Below, one piece after another: positions 50,138-59,648 of a DNA stretch of 64,000 nucleotides; within the stretch, counting starts at the first letter, position 1; each line of letters begins with the position of its first letter. Position numbers and translations under genes: made by a program. Source of the DNA: Granulosicoccus sp036478565 (lineage in GTDB: Bacteria > Pseudomonadota > Gammaproteobacteria > Granulosicoccales > Granulosicoccaceae); NCBI GenBank assembly GCA_965224525.1, contig OZ245050.1:3782001-3846000 (forward strand), written 5' to 3'. Below the pieces are notes generated by a model. The model saw only the letters and a program-made list of their open reading frames with translations. It ran no database searches and had not been told where the DNA came from.

Positions 50138-52120
50138 TTAACCAAGTATGGGGGCCGGGGTGACTTTGAGCACCTCTTCGTAAGTGGTCTTGCCCTGGGA
50201 GACTTTAGCGAGACCGCTGACCCGCAGCGGTCGCATGCCATCCTTATAGGCTTGGCGGCGCAGATCCTCGAGATGCACATTGGGTGTGATCATTTCCTTG
50301 ACACCGCTGGTCATTTGCAGCAACTCGTATATGCCTGCTCTCCCCATGAAACCCGTCTTGCGACATTCGAGACAACCTGTGGGTTTGTGGATCTGCTGGG
50401 GCGCGGGTGCCTTCCAGGGCGCCATCAGGCTCTCCCATTGTGCATTGTCTGCCTCTATAGGCTCGGCACAATGCGGGCAAACAGTTCTGATCAAGCGTTG
50501 CGCTATAACGCCTATAACCGTTGAACGAATCAGATAGTACGGAACGCCGAGCTCAAGTAGCCTCGTAACTGCAGAAGCCGCGTCATTGGTATGCAGGGTC
50601 GAAAGCACCAGATGACCAGTCAGTGCTGCTTGCACTGCCATTTGCGCTGTCTCCTGATCCCGGATTTCGCCAACCATGATGATGTCCGGGTCTTGCCGCA
50701 ACAGTGTGCGCACACCGGCCGCAAAATCCAGGTCAATATTGTGCTGCACTTGCATCTGATTGAAAGCTGGCATCACCAGTTCAATCGGATCCTCGATTGT
50801 GCAAACGTTTACCTCCGGCGTAGCGAGCATCTGCAGGCTTGAATAAAGCGTGGTGGTTTTGCCTGAACCCGTTGGACCGGTTACCAGCAAAATCCCGTTG
50901 GGTTGACGAATCATCCCGTTCCATATATCAGCCTCTCTTGCATCAAAGCCAAGGGCTGCCTGATCCTTGACCAACACCTCAGGATCGAAAATTCGCATAA
51001 CCATTTTTTCGCCAAATGCTGTTGGCATTGTCGAGATTCGTAGTTCGACTTCCTTGCTTTCGGCGTTGCGAGTTTTCAGACGCCCGTCCTGAGGACGCCT
51101 CTTTTCTGCGACGTCCATACGCCCGAGTATTTTCAAACGGCTGGTTACTGCTGCCATAACTGAAGCCGGCATGTCATACACTTGCTGCATGCCACCATCA
51201 ATGCGAAAACGCACAGCACCGGTATCTCGACGCGGCTCAAGGTGAATGTCACTCGCTCGCTGCTCATAGGCGTACTGCAACAACCAGTCAACAATACTCA
51301 CTACATGGCTATCATTGGCCTCAAGCTTGCCACCCCGCCCCAGCTCCATGAGCTGTTCAAGGTTCTGAACAGCGCTGGAGCTGCGCTGGTGATCAGACTT
51401 CGCACCCAACACCGATTTTGATACCTTGTATAATTCAACCAAATACCGGCGTATGTCATCCGGGTTACAGATAACCAGCCTGATCTCTTTCTGCAGAACC
51501 TTGCTGAGCTCGTTCTGCCATTCATCATAAAACGGTTCAGCAGTACCAAACACAACAAAGTCATTTTCTACCTCAATGCAGATAATATTGAACCGGGTTG
51601 AATAGGCATGTGAGGCCACCGACGTTACTGCTGGCACATCAATATTCAATGGATCAATTCGCTTCCACGGCAGGTCTACCTTCTCAGCCAGCCATCGAGT
51701 CAGGAAATCGAGATTGATTTTCTGTTCCGGGTCACGCTCGTTAACCCAGTTACTGGCCGCAATTCGTTCCAGCGGGCCGCTGTTTTTTCGCTCGTGTTCC
51801 GGCTTGGCAATCGAGCTCAACAGCTTGCTATTGGTCTCGTCGACATGACCATCGATCAGCAAGCCTTCGAGTACAGCTTCCAGTTCCAGCTTGCCGCTTG
51901 TCGGGTTGGCAAAGCGTCGGGCGTTTTCAGTCAGCACAGGGGATTGCACGCGTAAGGTATCCTGACTGATATCGGCGCAAACCAACCTGACATGAAAGAT
52001 CTGAGCCACAGCTTGATCAACGTCACAGCGCCAACACGGGATGTGACACACTGCGCGCTTCAGATCGACTCTACCGACCAAGGCGCAAGCTAAACTCTTG
52101 CCGCAACGCACGCAATTCAA
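50138..52120 (-). CDS. orphan PilB/GspE-type secretion ATPase
   Basis: A type II/IV secretion ATPase of about 660 residues. N-terminal GspE-N-like region (NLDFLTRWLAEKVDLPWKRIDPLNIDV), then SIVDWLLQYAYEQRASDIHLEP, Walker A LLVTGPTGSGKTTTLYSSL, Asp box DPIELVMPAFNQMQV, Walker B DPDIIMVGEIRDQETA, His box LVLSTLHTNDA, and a zinc-binding tetracysteine (CPHC...CLEC). The extreme N-terminus is cysteine-rich (CVRCGK...CHIPCWRC). Best start TTG 52120; an upstream frame runs into wrbA. No other pilus or secretion genes are in the window. Confidence 0.88.
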   Translation of the reverse strand: MNCVRCGKSLACALVGRVDLKRAVCHIPCWRCDVDQAVAQIFHVRLVCADISQDTLRVQSPVLTENARRFANPTSGKLELEAVLEGLLIDGHVDETNSKLLSSIAKPEHERKNSGPLERIAASNWVNERDPEQKINLDFLTRWLAEKVDLPWKRIDPLNIDVPAVTSVASHAYSTRFNIICIEVENDFVVFGTAEPFYDEWQNELSKVLQKEIRLVICNPDDIRRYLVELYKVSKSVLGAKSDHQRSSSAVQNLEQLMELGRGGKLEANDSHVVSIVDWLLQYAYEQRASDIHLEPRRDTGAVRFRIDGGMQQVYDMPASVMAAVTSRLKILGRMDVAEKRRPQDGRLKTRNAESKEVELRISTMPTAFGEKMVMRIFDPEVLVKDQAALGFDAREADIWNGMIRQPNGILLVTGPTGSGKTTTLYSSLQMLATPEVNVCTIEDPIELVMPAFNQMQVQHNIDLDFAAGVRTLLRQDPDIIMVGEIRDQETAQMAVQAALTGHLVLSTLHTNDAASAVTRLLELGVPYYLIRSTVIGVIAQRLIRTVCPHCAEPIEADNAQWESLMAPWKAPAPQQIHKPTGCLECRKTGFMGRAGIYELLQMTSGVKEMITPNVHLEDLRRQAYKDGMRPLRVSGLAKVSQGKTTYEEVLKVTPAPILG

Positions 52121-52123
52121 ATA

Positions 52124-52717
52124 ATGATCAACATTCTCATCATTTACGACACCAACAGCGGTAACACCAGGCGCATGGCCCAACACATCGCTCGCGGCGT
52201 AGACAGCGTCCCAGGCTGCGAGGCGGTTATTCGGTCGGTTGCGAAAGTCTCAGAAAACCTGGCCGCATCGGAGCCAGCAGTACCAGTAGATGGCGCACCT
52301 TACGCGGATGTATCTAAACTCAGCGAGTACGACGGCCTTATCATTGGCAGCCCTACACATTTCGGCAATATGTCGGCTTCATTGAAATATTTTTTCGATC
52401 AATCCACCAGCTCATGGATCAGCGGCGCTTTGGCTGGCAAACCGGCGGCAGCTTTCACCTCTACCGGTAGCATGCATGGCGGTCAGGAATCCACATTGCT
52501 TACCATGATGATGCCATTGCTGCACCATGGCATGCTGATATGCGGCCTGCCTTATTCCCATCCCGGTTTGATGCAAACCGTACAAGGTGGCACCCCTTAC
52601 GGAGCCAGTCATGTCTCGGGCGAGAACAGCAAACGACCCCTGGATAAAACTGAAGCAGCACTCTGTCAGTTACTGGGCAAGCGTGTTGCAAGTATCGCCA
52701 TAAAGCTACAAGCGTGA
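52124..52717 (+). CDS. wrbA: WrbA-type NAD(P)H:quinone oxidoreductase
   Basis: A 197-residue flavodoxin-fold protein. MINILIIYDTNSGNTRRMAQHIARG is the FMN phosphate loop; YADVSKLSEYDGLIIGSPTHFGNMSASLKYFFDQS and AFTSTGSMHGGQESTLL are WrbA hallmarks. It reduces quinones by two electrons. The gene starts three bases from the divergent ATPase start, so the two promoters must lie in each other's coding sequence. It overlaps the DUF2069 gene by 4 bp. Confidence 0.92.
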   Translation: MINILIIYDTNSGNTRRMAQHIARGVDSVPGCEAVIRSVAKVSENLAASEPAVPVDGAPYADVSKLSEYDGLIIGSPTHFGNMSASLKYFFDQSTSSWISGALAGKPAAAFTSTGSMHGGQESTLLTMMMPLLHHGMLICGLPYSHPGLMQTVQGGTPYGASHVSGENSKRPLDKTEAALCQLLGKRVASIAIKLQA

Positions 52718-53133
52718 ACAGCTCGATGAACGACTCACGCGACAAAAAAAAACAACGCAAACCCCGCTTTGCATCGCCCAAACATGCAGCGATTGGACGA
52801 TGGCTGACGTTGATTGGTTTTTTTGGACTTTTAATACTGATACTAAATTGGTTCACATGGGTTGCACCGCCTGTACAGGTACCCAGGTCCTTGCTGTTGA
52901 TTGTGTTGGCTGGCCCGTTGATGTTTCCGCTGCGAGGCATCCTGCACGCCAGGCGGTACACCCATCAGTGGGTCAATTTTCTAGCCATGTTCTATTTCGC
53001 CATCGGCGTGGATGTGTGGTTCAATCACGCAGGCATTGAAAAATTCCTTGGTGCCATGATGGTCTTGTTCAGCCTTATACTGATTATCGGCAGTGTCATG
53101 TACGCTCGATATACGCCGTCTGAGAACGGGTGA
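52714..53133 (+). CDS. DUF2069 family membrane protein
   Basis: A 139-residue inner-membrane protein with a basic N-terminus (SRDKKKQRKPRFAS) and four helices: LTLIGFFGLLILILNWFTW, SLLLIVLAGPLMFPLRGIL, THQWVNFLAMFYFAIGVDVWF and AMMVLFSLILIIGSVMYARYT. This is the DUF2069 pattern (YyyHARxYTHxWxxxLxxFYFxxG). wrbA-DUF2069 is a frequent gammaproteobacterial pair. Function unknown. Confidence 0.92.
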   Translation: MNSSMNDSRDKKKQRKPRFASPKHAAIGRWLTLIGFFGLLILILNWFTWVAPPVQVPRSLLLIVLAGPLMFPLRGILHARRYTHQWVNFLAMFYFAIGVDVWFNHAGIEKFLGAMMVLFSLILIIGSVMYARYTPSENG

Positions 53134-53275
53134 TCATTCACCACCACAAACTGCAGATGCCCAAAACTTTGCAACCTTCTTGTCTGAATTGAAATTCGGT
53201 TTAGAGCATTCTTGATAATCAGCTTCTCTACGAAAACTATCGAAATATCCGATCACTTCATGAATAGCCTTGCTA

Positions 53276-54169
53276 GTGAATAATACCGCCGCCACTCTGA
53301 TTGGCTCTACCGCCATACTGTTGTGGTCTCTATTGGCGGTACTGACAATCGCCAGCGGATCTACTCCACCATTCCAGTTAATGGCTGTAAGTTTAGCCAT
53401 TGGCGGCATGCTTGGCATTGTCATTTGCCTGTTTCGTCGGCAGGGATTTTCCGCACTGCGGCAGCCCGCGCTTGTCTGGCTTTTGGGTGTAACTGGATTG
53501 TTTGGTTATCACTTTGCTTATTTTACCGCTCTACGCAACGCGCCACCTGTAGAGGCGGGCTTGATCGCGTATCTATGGCCACTGTTTATCGTCTTGCTTT
53601 CAACCCTGTTACCCGAGGAGCGGTTGCGCTGGTTTCACCTCGCCGGCGGAGCGCTGGGGCTTGCTGGTGCAGCACTACTGGTTAGTGGCGGCAATGGATT
53701 CAACTTCCAACAGGCGCATGTCTTCGGCTACACAATGGCCTTTCTCTGTGCCCTTATCTGGTCCGCTTATTCAGTTCTGTCCCGGCGATTTGACAACGTT
53801 CCCAGCGAGATAGTCACAGGCTTCTGCCTCGTCAGCGCTCTACTGGCCTGGGTTGCACATCTGGCACTGGAAGAGACTTTGTGGCCAGTCAGTCCAGTTG
53901 AGTGGCTCGCCGTAGTCGGACTGGGCCTCGGGCCTATCGGCCTCGCTTTTTATGTCTGGGACTACGGTGTCAAACACGGCGATATTCAAGTACTGGGTGC
54001 GGTCTCTTATCTGGCTCCACTGCTGTCAACTCTGGCTCTGATTTACGCCGGCTATGCAACCTTCAGCCTGAGTATAGTCATCGCCTGCCTGCTGATCATG
54101 GGTGGTGCCATCCTGGCCAGCAAGGAGTTGTTGACGCAGATTTTTCAGGCCCACAGCAGCAAGCCCTGA
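53276..54169 (+). CDS. EamA-family transporter, YddG-like
   Basis: A 297-residue drug/metabolite transporter with ten helices in two EamA repeats: AATLIGSTAILLWSLLAVLTIASGSTPPFQLMAVSLAIGG, and the second repeat from AFLCALIWSAYSVLSRRFDNVPSEIVTGFCLVSALL. FTALRNAPPVEAGLIAYLWPLFIVLLST is typical. The start resembles aromatic amino-acid exporter YddG. GTG 53276 is preferred; TTG 53270 is also open. Confidence 0.87.
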   Translation: MNNTAATLIGSTAILLWSLLAVLTIASGSTPPFQLMAVSLAIGGMLGIVICLFRRQGFSALRQPALVWLLGVTGLFGYHFAYFTALRNAPPVEAGLIAYLWPLFIVLLSTLLPEERLRWFHLAGGALGLAGAALLVSGGNGFNFQQAHVFGYTMAFLCALIWSAYSVLSRRFDNVPSEIVTGFCLVSALLAWVAHLALEETLWPVSPVEWLAVVGLGLGPIGLAFYVWDYGVKHGDIQVLGAVSYLAPLLSTLALIYAGYATFSLSIVIACLLIMGGAILASKELLTQIFQAHSSKP

Positions 54170-54315
54170 ATCGAAAACTGTCATATTGACTATAAAACCA
54201 TCCAACGCAGAAAGTCCGGCGTAGAGCCCATCGCTAAGCACCAGCTTATTGAAAGACTCTGCATTGTCCGAATTAACACATAACAGCAGAATGCCCGAAT
54301 GAGTTTTTTGACTAC

Positions 54316-55080
54316 CTAAAACGCAATCAGCCGAGCAGCCGCTACCAACACTGCCACTCGAATCAACCATTTGAAGGCAGTCAGATTGATCATCTTCAAG
54401 AATTTGATACCGATAAGAGCTCCCACTAGAATAATCGGCACACACATCAGGTTCAACTTCAGACTGTCAGTAGTAATCAAACCCAAATGTACTGAAAAAG
54501 GAACCTTGATCATGTTCATCATAAGAAAGAACCAACTGCGGGTGCCAACAAATTCCTCCTTTTTTAGACCCATCTGCAAAAGATAAAGTCCGAATATTGG
54601 CCCGGCCGAATTAGCTATCATTGAAGCAGCACCAGCAACAGCACCCACTATTCCTGTATAAATGCTGTTGTCGGAGTGGGTGGCTTTCCTGTGCTCAAGC
54701 GCCAGATTGAAAACCAGCATAGAAAGAATAACAAAGCCAATTAGCTTTTCGAAAACATCCGAAGACACAGTATCAACAATGACATACCCTCCAATAATTC
54801 CCACTACAGTCAATGGCAGCAGGCGCAAGATGATGGCCCACTGACAGTCACGCCGGTAATAGATAACGGCCATAATGTCAGCAACAATCAACATCGGCAG
54901 CAACACCCCCGTCGATGTCTTGCCGGGAAATACCAGTGCTATCAGCAACACCGATAACACGCCAACACCGCCAACCGAGGTTTTGGTGAAACCCACTAGC
55001 GCTGCAGCAAGCATCAGAACAGTCAGATTCGGAAGGGATAAATCAAACAAAGTTTCTATTATTTGTCCTTGTCGGCGCAC
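54316..55080 (-). CDS. TauE/SafE-family (TSUP) permease
   Basis: A 254-residue membrane protein with about eight helices: LTVLMLAAALVGFTKTSVGGVGVLSVLLIALVFPGKTSTGVLLPMLIVADIMAVIYYRRDCQW, then VGAVAGAASMIANSAGPIFGLYLLQMGLKKEEFVGTRSWFFLMMNMIKVP. This duplicated VGFxxxxxGxGGG / G-AG-AS-N-GP pattern defines TSUP sulfite or sulfonate exporters. Substrate unknown. The 145 bp between it and the EamA gene holds nothing recognisable. Confidence 0.9.
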   Translation of the reverse strand: MRRQGQIIETLFDLSLPNLTVLMLAAALVGFTKTSVGGVGVLSVLLIALVFPGKTSTGVLLPMLIVADIMAVIYYRRDCQWAIILRLLPLTVVGIIGGYVIVDTVSSDVFEKLIGFVILSMLVFNLALEHRKATHSDNSIYTGIVGAVAGAASMIANSAGPIFGLYLLQMGLKKEEFVGTRSWFFLMMNMIKVPFSVHLGLITTDSLKLNLMCVPIILVGALIGIKFLKMINLTAFKWLIRVAVLVAAARLIAF

Positions 55081-55171
55081 AATACGACCAGCCCAAAGCA
55101 GTTTACATTGTACTAATCGTCAACGATGCATATCATTCAACTGTCCAAACAATTGCCTGCGCGGAGCAATC

Positions 55172-55711
55172 ATGTCGCTTAAAAAAAACCATGAGCTGAT
55201 GGCGAACTATAACCAGTGGATGAATGAAAACCTGTACAAGGTTTCGTCCAGACTGGAGCCATCCGAACTGCTGGCAGATCGAGGTGCATTTTTCGGCTCG
55301 ATTCTGGGCACACTTAGCCATATTCTTGTCGGAGACACCATCTGGTTGAAACGCTTCTCCAGCCACCCTGCAAATTTCACCTCGCTGGACAACCTGAGAA
55401 CTATCCAGCCACCCGCAAGTCTGGACGAAATTACGCATACTGAATTTTCGGCGCTAAGACAGGCACGACGCGAAATGGACGCAACAATTGTGAAATTCGC
55501 ATACGAAGTATCTGACGAAGAGTACGCATTCAACCTACGCTACCAAAATACAAAGGGTCTTCCCTACTGCAAGAATTTTGGATTTCTGGTACAGCATTTT
55601 TTTAACCACCAGACACATCATCGCGGACAACTGACTACGCTACTTTCGCAAGCTGGAATCGACTCCGGGGTTACCGACCTGTTGATGAAGATTCCAGACG
55701 TTGATACCTGA
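55172..55711 (+). CDS. DinB-family protein
   Basis: A 179-residue four-helix-bundle protein starting at ATG 55172 (GCGGAG ten bases upstream): HELMANYNQWMNENLYKVS, then GAFFGSILGTLSHILVGDTIWLKRF and CKNFGFLVQHFFNHQTHHRGQLTTLLSQAGI. Histidines in LSHILVGD, FNHQTHHRGQ give the DinB metal triad. DinB/YfiT proteins include thiol transferases and damage-induced proteins of unknown activity. Confidence 0.9.
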   Translation: MSLKKNHELMANYNQWMNENLYKVSSRLEPSELLADRGAFFGSILGTLSHILVGDTIWLKRFSSHPANFTSLDNLRTIQPPASLDEITHTEFSALRQARREMDATIVKFAYEVSDEEYAFNLRYQNTKGLPYCKNFGFLVQHFFNHQTHHRGQLTTLLSQAGIDSGVTDLLMKIPDVDT

Positions 55712-55837
55712 CCCGTACTACGCACCAGTTTGGCTGTAGCTATGACACTATGCAAGTCACATTGCTGTTTGAAGTATGTAACCAGTGTTCATGATCTTCC
55801 AGCGACTCGAACCAAGAGACGGCTCTCAGCCCACTAG

Positions 55838-56524
55838 CTACCCACCACACACCGAGCGAACAAATGGAATGGTCAAGCGTCGCTGTTCACTCATTGACGC
55901 CGAATCAAGCCGGTCTACCAATCGCTTCAACGCTGGCATATGCCGAGGAAATCTGCGTAACACATAGTTGAGTACTTCGTCACTGGCCTCCAGCGATCGC
56001 GACTGAATTTCCTTGCGCAAAGCCTTGATCAACGCATCTTCACCCAGCGCATTCAATTGAAAGCGCGGGCCCCAGGTTAACCGCGTGGTCAAATCACGTA
56101 GTTGCAGCCCAAGCTCATCCGGTTGCCTGTCAGCAGCGAAAAGCAGCCGCGTATCAGCACCGCGACATCTGTTTATACAATTGAAAAGACTTTCCTCGGC
56201 AGACCTGTCCAGTAGCTGCAAATCATCAATGCAAACAAGTTCACATTGCTCAAGTCCGACCAGAGCATCGACTGCGTTAGCAAGTTCACCGGATAAATAA
56301 GCGACCAGATACCCCTGCTCGCTGACAGACTGGCATGCCGATGTCAGTAAGTGCGATTTCCCCACACCTGCCTCACCCCAGATTAGCAACTGCCGTTCAG
56401 CCAAAGTCCCTCGCACAAAGGCCTCTACTGATTGACTGACCAGCTCATTGGACGCGTCAACATGAAACGTATCAAATGATGTTGCCGGACTGGCGTCAAA
56501 TGCCAATGTCAGCTGAGGGTGCAC
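55838..56524 (-). CDS. hda: DnaA regulatory inactivator Hda
   Basis: A 228-residue AAA+ protein: Walker A LIWGEAGVGKSHLLTSA, Walker B CELVCIDDLQLLDRSAEESLF, sensor regions LLFAADRQPDELGLQLRDLTTRLTWG, and a C-terminal helical domain ending MPALKRLVDRLDSASMSEQRRLTIPFVR. With the clamp it stimulates ATP hydrolysis on DnaA and limits re-initiation. The N-terminal QLTLAF matches the clamp-binding motif of Hda. The DUF2066 gene lies just upstream in the same direction. Confidence 0.94.
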   Translation of the reverse strand: MHPQLTLAFDASPATSFDTFHVDASNELVSQSVEAFVRGTLAERQLLIWGEAGVGKSHLLTSACQSVSEQGYLVAYLSGELANAVDALVGLEQCELVCIDDLQLLDRSAEESLFNCINRCRGADTRLLFAADRQPDELGLQLRDLTTRLTWGPRFQLNALGEDALIKALRKEIQSRSLEASDEVLNYVLRRFPRHMPALKRLVDRLDSASMSEQRRLTIPFVRSVCGG

Positions 56525-56582
56525 TGATAGCTGTCATCGTTATCAATCATGCTAATTTCCAATGCTCAGTCACTTACAAATA

Positions 56583-57806
56583 TCACCGTAAATAATCAAG
56601 TGATAACTCTGCATTGCGTACCAGCAGGCTACCTTGCTGGTCAGCCGATACCGATGCGCGACGCAACCAGGTCTGGTCTGCAACAGCTGACGCAATATCT
56701 ATCAGAGCGCCACGTGGCAATACAGCGAACACCATGCCGCCCTCACGTATTTCCTTCGGGTAAACAGTTTCGACAGAAGGTATACCTGTCAGGAAGTTCA
56801 TGATCGTGGCATAACTTGCCGTTGAATCCAACGAACTGACCGACACCAACCCCTCTGTATCGGAGCCTTCTTCACCACCGTAACGATAACTGGCATCCGC
56901 CACCCCGGAATCAGCAACGGCGGACAACCAGGCCACCCCGCTACTCAAAGCGGTGTCCAGTTTGTTATCAGTAAAGTGCGTCTCCTCGACCACTTCGCCA
57001 GAAATCCGCAACCAGTCACTCGACCACCCGCGTGCACCCACACGTCTCAATTGGCCGATCAATATCACTGATGGCGCATACCGCTCTGATGCCAGTCGAA
57101 TACGATCGAGTTTGCGCTGCGTGATGTCTTCCACGCCAAGCGCTGCCAGGTCTTCGGCATCACCAACCGGATAGTTCAATGAAACCCCATTGGCACCAGC
57201 AAGCTCCCTGGCTCGCTCTCGAACGTTGATGGCAGCCGGGTCGCTTATCATGATATTGCGTCCGTCGTCTTCAATCAGCATCCACACAATAGCGGCTTCC
57301 ACACGAGTAAAAGGCTCTGGAACTTTGCTCTCTTCACCCTCGTCTGAATCGTCTCGCCGGGGAGCACTGTCAATCAGTTCGCGGACACTGGTCCGGTCGA
57401 AACGCACTAGCATGAACTGGGTGGCCTGACCAGATTCGCGAACCCGGCTGGTAAGCGGCATGTCAGCACTAACCACGGTACCAGGCTCTGGCGTGCGATA
57501 CCGAAATTCCTCGACAAATGACTCAGCGTTACTCAGCCCTTCGCGTACGTCATTGCGGTTCAATAGTGTCTTGTCGCCACTGTTACTGAGCAAAACCCGG
57601 CGCAAAGCCACTTTGTAGGCAGCCGCTTGCTCCTCCGGGCTGCGGTCTGTAACGGCCACCTCTACGCTCCAGGCATCTGCTTGCGCCCACACCGGGGAGT
57701 TGCTCAACAAGCCGCCCCAGCACAACATGATCAGTAGGGCCAGTCGCATGCGGCCAGCCTGATCCGAATTTGATATCGTATGGGAAGCTGATCTGTAAAT
57801 ATTCAT
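56583..57806 (-). CDS. DUF2066 domain protein
   Basis: About 407 residues with a signal peptide (MRLALLIMLCWGGLLSNSPVWA; the first ATG is 57824 or 57806). The DUF2066 core begins AWSVEVAVTDRSPEEQAAAYKVALRRVLLSNSGD and continues FVEEFRYRTPEP and TQFMLVRFDRTSVRELI. Usually found between purM and hda in gammaproteobacteria, as here. Function unknown; predicted periplasmic. Confidence 0.88.
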   Translation of the reverse strand: MNIYRSASHTISNSDQAGRMRLALLIMLCWGGLLSNSPVWAQADAWSVEVAVTDRSPEEQAAAYKVALRRVLLSNSGDKTLLNRNDVREGLSNAESFVEEFRYRTPEPGTVVSADMPLTSRVRESGQATQFMLVRFDRTSVRELIDSAPRRDDSDEGEESKVPEPFTRVEAAIVWMLIEDDGRNIMISDPAAINVRERARELAGANGVSLNYPVGDAEDLAALGVEDITQRKLDRIRLASERYAPSVILIGQLRRVGARGWSSDWLRISGEVVEETHFTDNKLDTALSSGVAWLSAVADSGVADASYRYGGEEGSDTEGLVSVSSLDSTASYATIMNFLTGIPSVETVYPKEIREGGMVFAVLPRGALIDIASAVADQTWLRRASVSADQQGSLLVRNAELSLDYLR

Positions 57807-57938
57807 GGCGACGGATATTGTCAAGTTGGCAAAAACACGCAGCTGACGAGTTTACTCGTGCAGACGCGGGAAGGCGTATCATGTGCACATTGTGCCGCCA
57901 CGCTCGCGGCTTTTCCACCCGTTTGCATCATCCATTGC

Positions 57939-58988
57939 ATGACTGACCTAACTGATACCACAAAGCTGACCTACGCTGATGCCGGCGTCGACATCTCAGC
58001 AGGCAACGAATTGGTCGAACGCATCAAACCCATGGTCGCGCGCACCAATCGGCCCGGTGTTCTGGGTGGGCTGGGAGGGTTCGGTGGCCTGTTCGAGCTG
58101 CCTGTGGACCGCTTTACCGCGCCAGTGATGGTTTCCGGCGCTGACGGTGTTGGCACAAAACTGAAACTGGCGATCACCCTGAACAAGCACGATACCATTG
58201 GTATCGATCTGGTCGCCATGTGTGTCAACGACATATTAGTCTGTGGTGCGGAACCGTTATGGTTTCTCGACTATTACGGCACCGGCAAGCTCGATGTAGA
58301 GCAAGCCAGCCAGGTAGTGGCCGGTATTGCCGAAGGCTGCATTCAGTCCGGTGCAGCTCTGCTTGGCGGTGAAACTGCCGAAATGCCGGGTATGTACGCC
58401 CCGGAAGACTACGACCTTGCGGGGTTTTCTGTGGGTGTTGTGGAAAAAAGCGACATCATCGATGGCAGCAGCGTGCAGTCAGGCGATGTCATCATTGGCC
58501 TGGCATCTTCCGGTCCGCATTCCAATGGTTATTCCCTGATCAACCGTTTGCTCGAAACCCACGACGCTTCAGCACCTTTCGAAGACAGCACGCTAGGCGA
58601 AATACTCCTGACACCAACGCGAATCTACGTCAAACCGATACTTCAGTTGATCAAACAGCAGACGATCAAGGCGATGGCTCATATTACTGGCGGTGGCCTT
58701 ACAGAAAACCTGCCAAGGGTTTTACCTCGTGGGACTGTTGCCCGTATCGAGCGGCAGAGCTGGTCGCCACCACCGATATTTACGTGGCTGCAAAACACCG
58801 GCCCCATCAGTGACAGCGAAATGCTACGCACTTTCAACTGTGGAATCGGCATGGCGGTTGTGGTCAGCGAGAACGATGCACAAGCGGTTGTCAGTATGCT
58901 TGAGAACGCGGGTGAGACTGCTTGTATTATCGGTACGATTGCGCCAGCGATCAAGGCCGAATCACATGCCAGGGTTGAGTACTATTAG
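57939..58988 (+). CDS. purM: phosphoribosylformylglycinamidine cyclo-ligase
   Basis: A 349-residue AIR synthetase starting at ATG 57939: TYADAGVDISAGNELVERIKPMV, GGFGGLFELP, VSGADGVGTKLKLAI (ATP binding), CVNDILVCGAEPLWFLDYY and GAALLGGETAEMPGMY. HITGGGLTENLPRVLP closes the family set. It makes AIR in de novo purine synthesis. purN overlaps its end, giving one operon. Divergent from DUF2066. Confidence 0.97.
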   Translation: MTDLTDTTKLTYADAGVDISAGNELVERIKPMVARTNRPGVLGGLGGFGGLFELPVDRFTAPVMVSGADGVGTKLKLAITLNKHDTIGIDLVAMCVNDILVCGAEPLWFLDYYGTGKLDVEQASQVVAGIAEGCIQSGAALLGGETAEMPGMYAPEDYDLAGFSVGVVEKSDIIDGSSVQSGDVIIGLASSGPHSNGYSLINRLLETHDASAPFEDSTLGEILLTPTRIYVKPILQLIKQQTIKAMAHITGGGLTENLPRVLPRGTVARIERQSWSPPPIFTWLQNTGPISDSEMLRTFNCGIGMAVVVSENDAQAVVSMLENAGETACIIGTIAPAIKAESHARVEYY

Positions 58989-59643
58989 TACCTCCCGTAC
59001 CCCTGGCACAAAGGTGGAAAACGCAACCTCACCCGCCAGACTTGTCATTGTGATTTCCGGTCGCGGTTCAAATATGCTATCAATTGCCGATGCTTGCCGT
59101 GATCGCACTATCAACGCAACCGTTGATGCCGTTATCAGTAACAACCCGGAGGCGGAAGGCTTGCAACTTGCCGCAGATCGCAATATCAAAACGCACGTAC
59201 TTGATCATCGAAAATTCTCCAGTCGCTACGCATTTGATCGGGCATTGGGTCAGCTTCTGCAGCACTTGTCACCTGACTGGGTCGTACTGGCTGGCTTCAT
59301 GCGCATACTGAGTACGGAACTGGTTAATAGCTGGCAGGGTCGTATGCTGAATATTCACCCATCTTTGTTACCCAGATACCCTGGCCTGGATACACATGCG
59401 CGGGCGCTGGCTGCTGGGGACAGACAACACGGAGCAAGTGTGCACATTGTCACACCAGAGCTGGATGCCGGACCAATCATAGCTCAGAGCGTTGTGCCAG
59501 TGCTTCCCGATGATACAAAAGACTCACTGGCTGCACGGGTTCTCGCGCAGGAACACGAACTGTATGTTCGCGCCATTGGTCTGTGCATCCAGGATGGATG
59601 CCACGCATTGCAATTTACCAGCGTCAAGAGAGTGGAAACATAA
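58966..59643 (+). CDS. purN: phosphoribosylglycinamide formyltransferase
   Basis: About 225 residues. LVIVISGRGSNMLSI binds the phosphate; WVVLAGFMRILS precedes RMLNIHPSLLPRYPGLDTHARALAAGDRQHGASVHIVTPELDAGPIIAQ, which carries the catalytic Asn, His and Asp. The start is ATG 58966 (overlapping purM by 23 bp) or TTG 58974; the first 20 residues are extra to the fold. It formylates GAR with 10-formyl-THF. Confidence 0.95.
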   Translation: MPGLSTISTSRTPGTKVENATSPARLVIVISGRGSNMLSIADACRDRTINATVDAVISNNPEAEGLQLAADRNIKTHVLDHRKFSSRYAFDRALGQLLQHLSPDWVVLAGFMRILSTELVNSWQGRMLNIHPSLLPRYPGLDTHARALAAGDRQHGASVHIVTPELDAGPIIAQSVVPVLPDDTKDSLAARVLAQEHELYVRAIGLCIQDGCHALQFTSVKRVET

Positions 59644-59648
59644 ACGCC

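Noticed and set aside
53134..53424. Minus-strand frame between the DUF2069 and EamA genes
   Set aside because: More than half lies antisense to the EamA gene; the free part has no family features or ribosome site.
54026..54445. Minus-strand frame between the EamA and TSUP genes
   Set aside because: Overlaps both neighbours and looks like antisense reading; no motifs.
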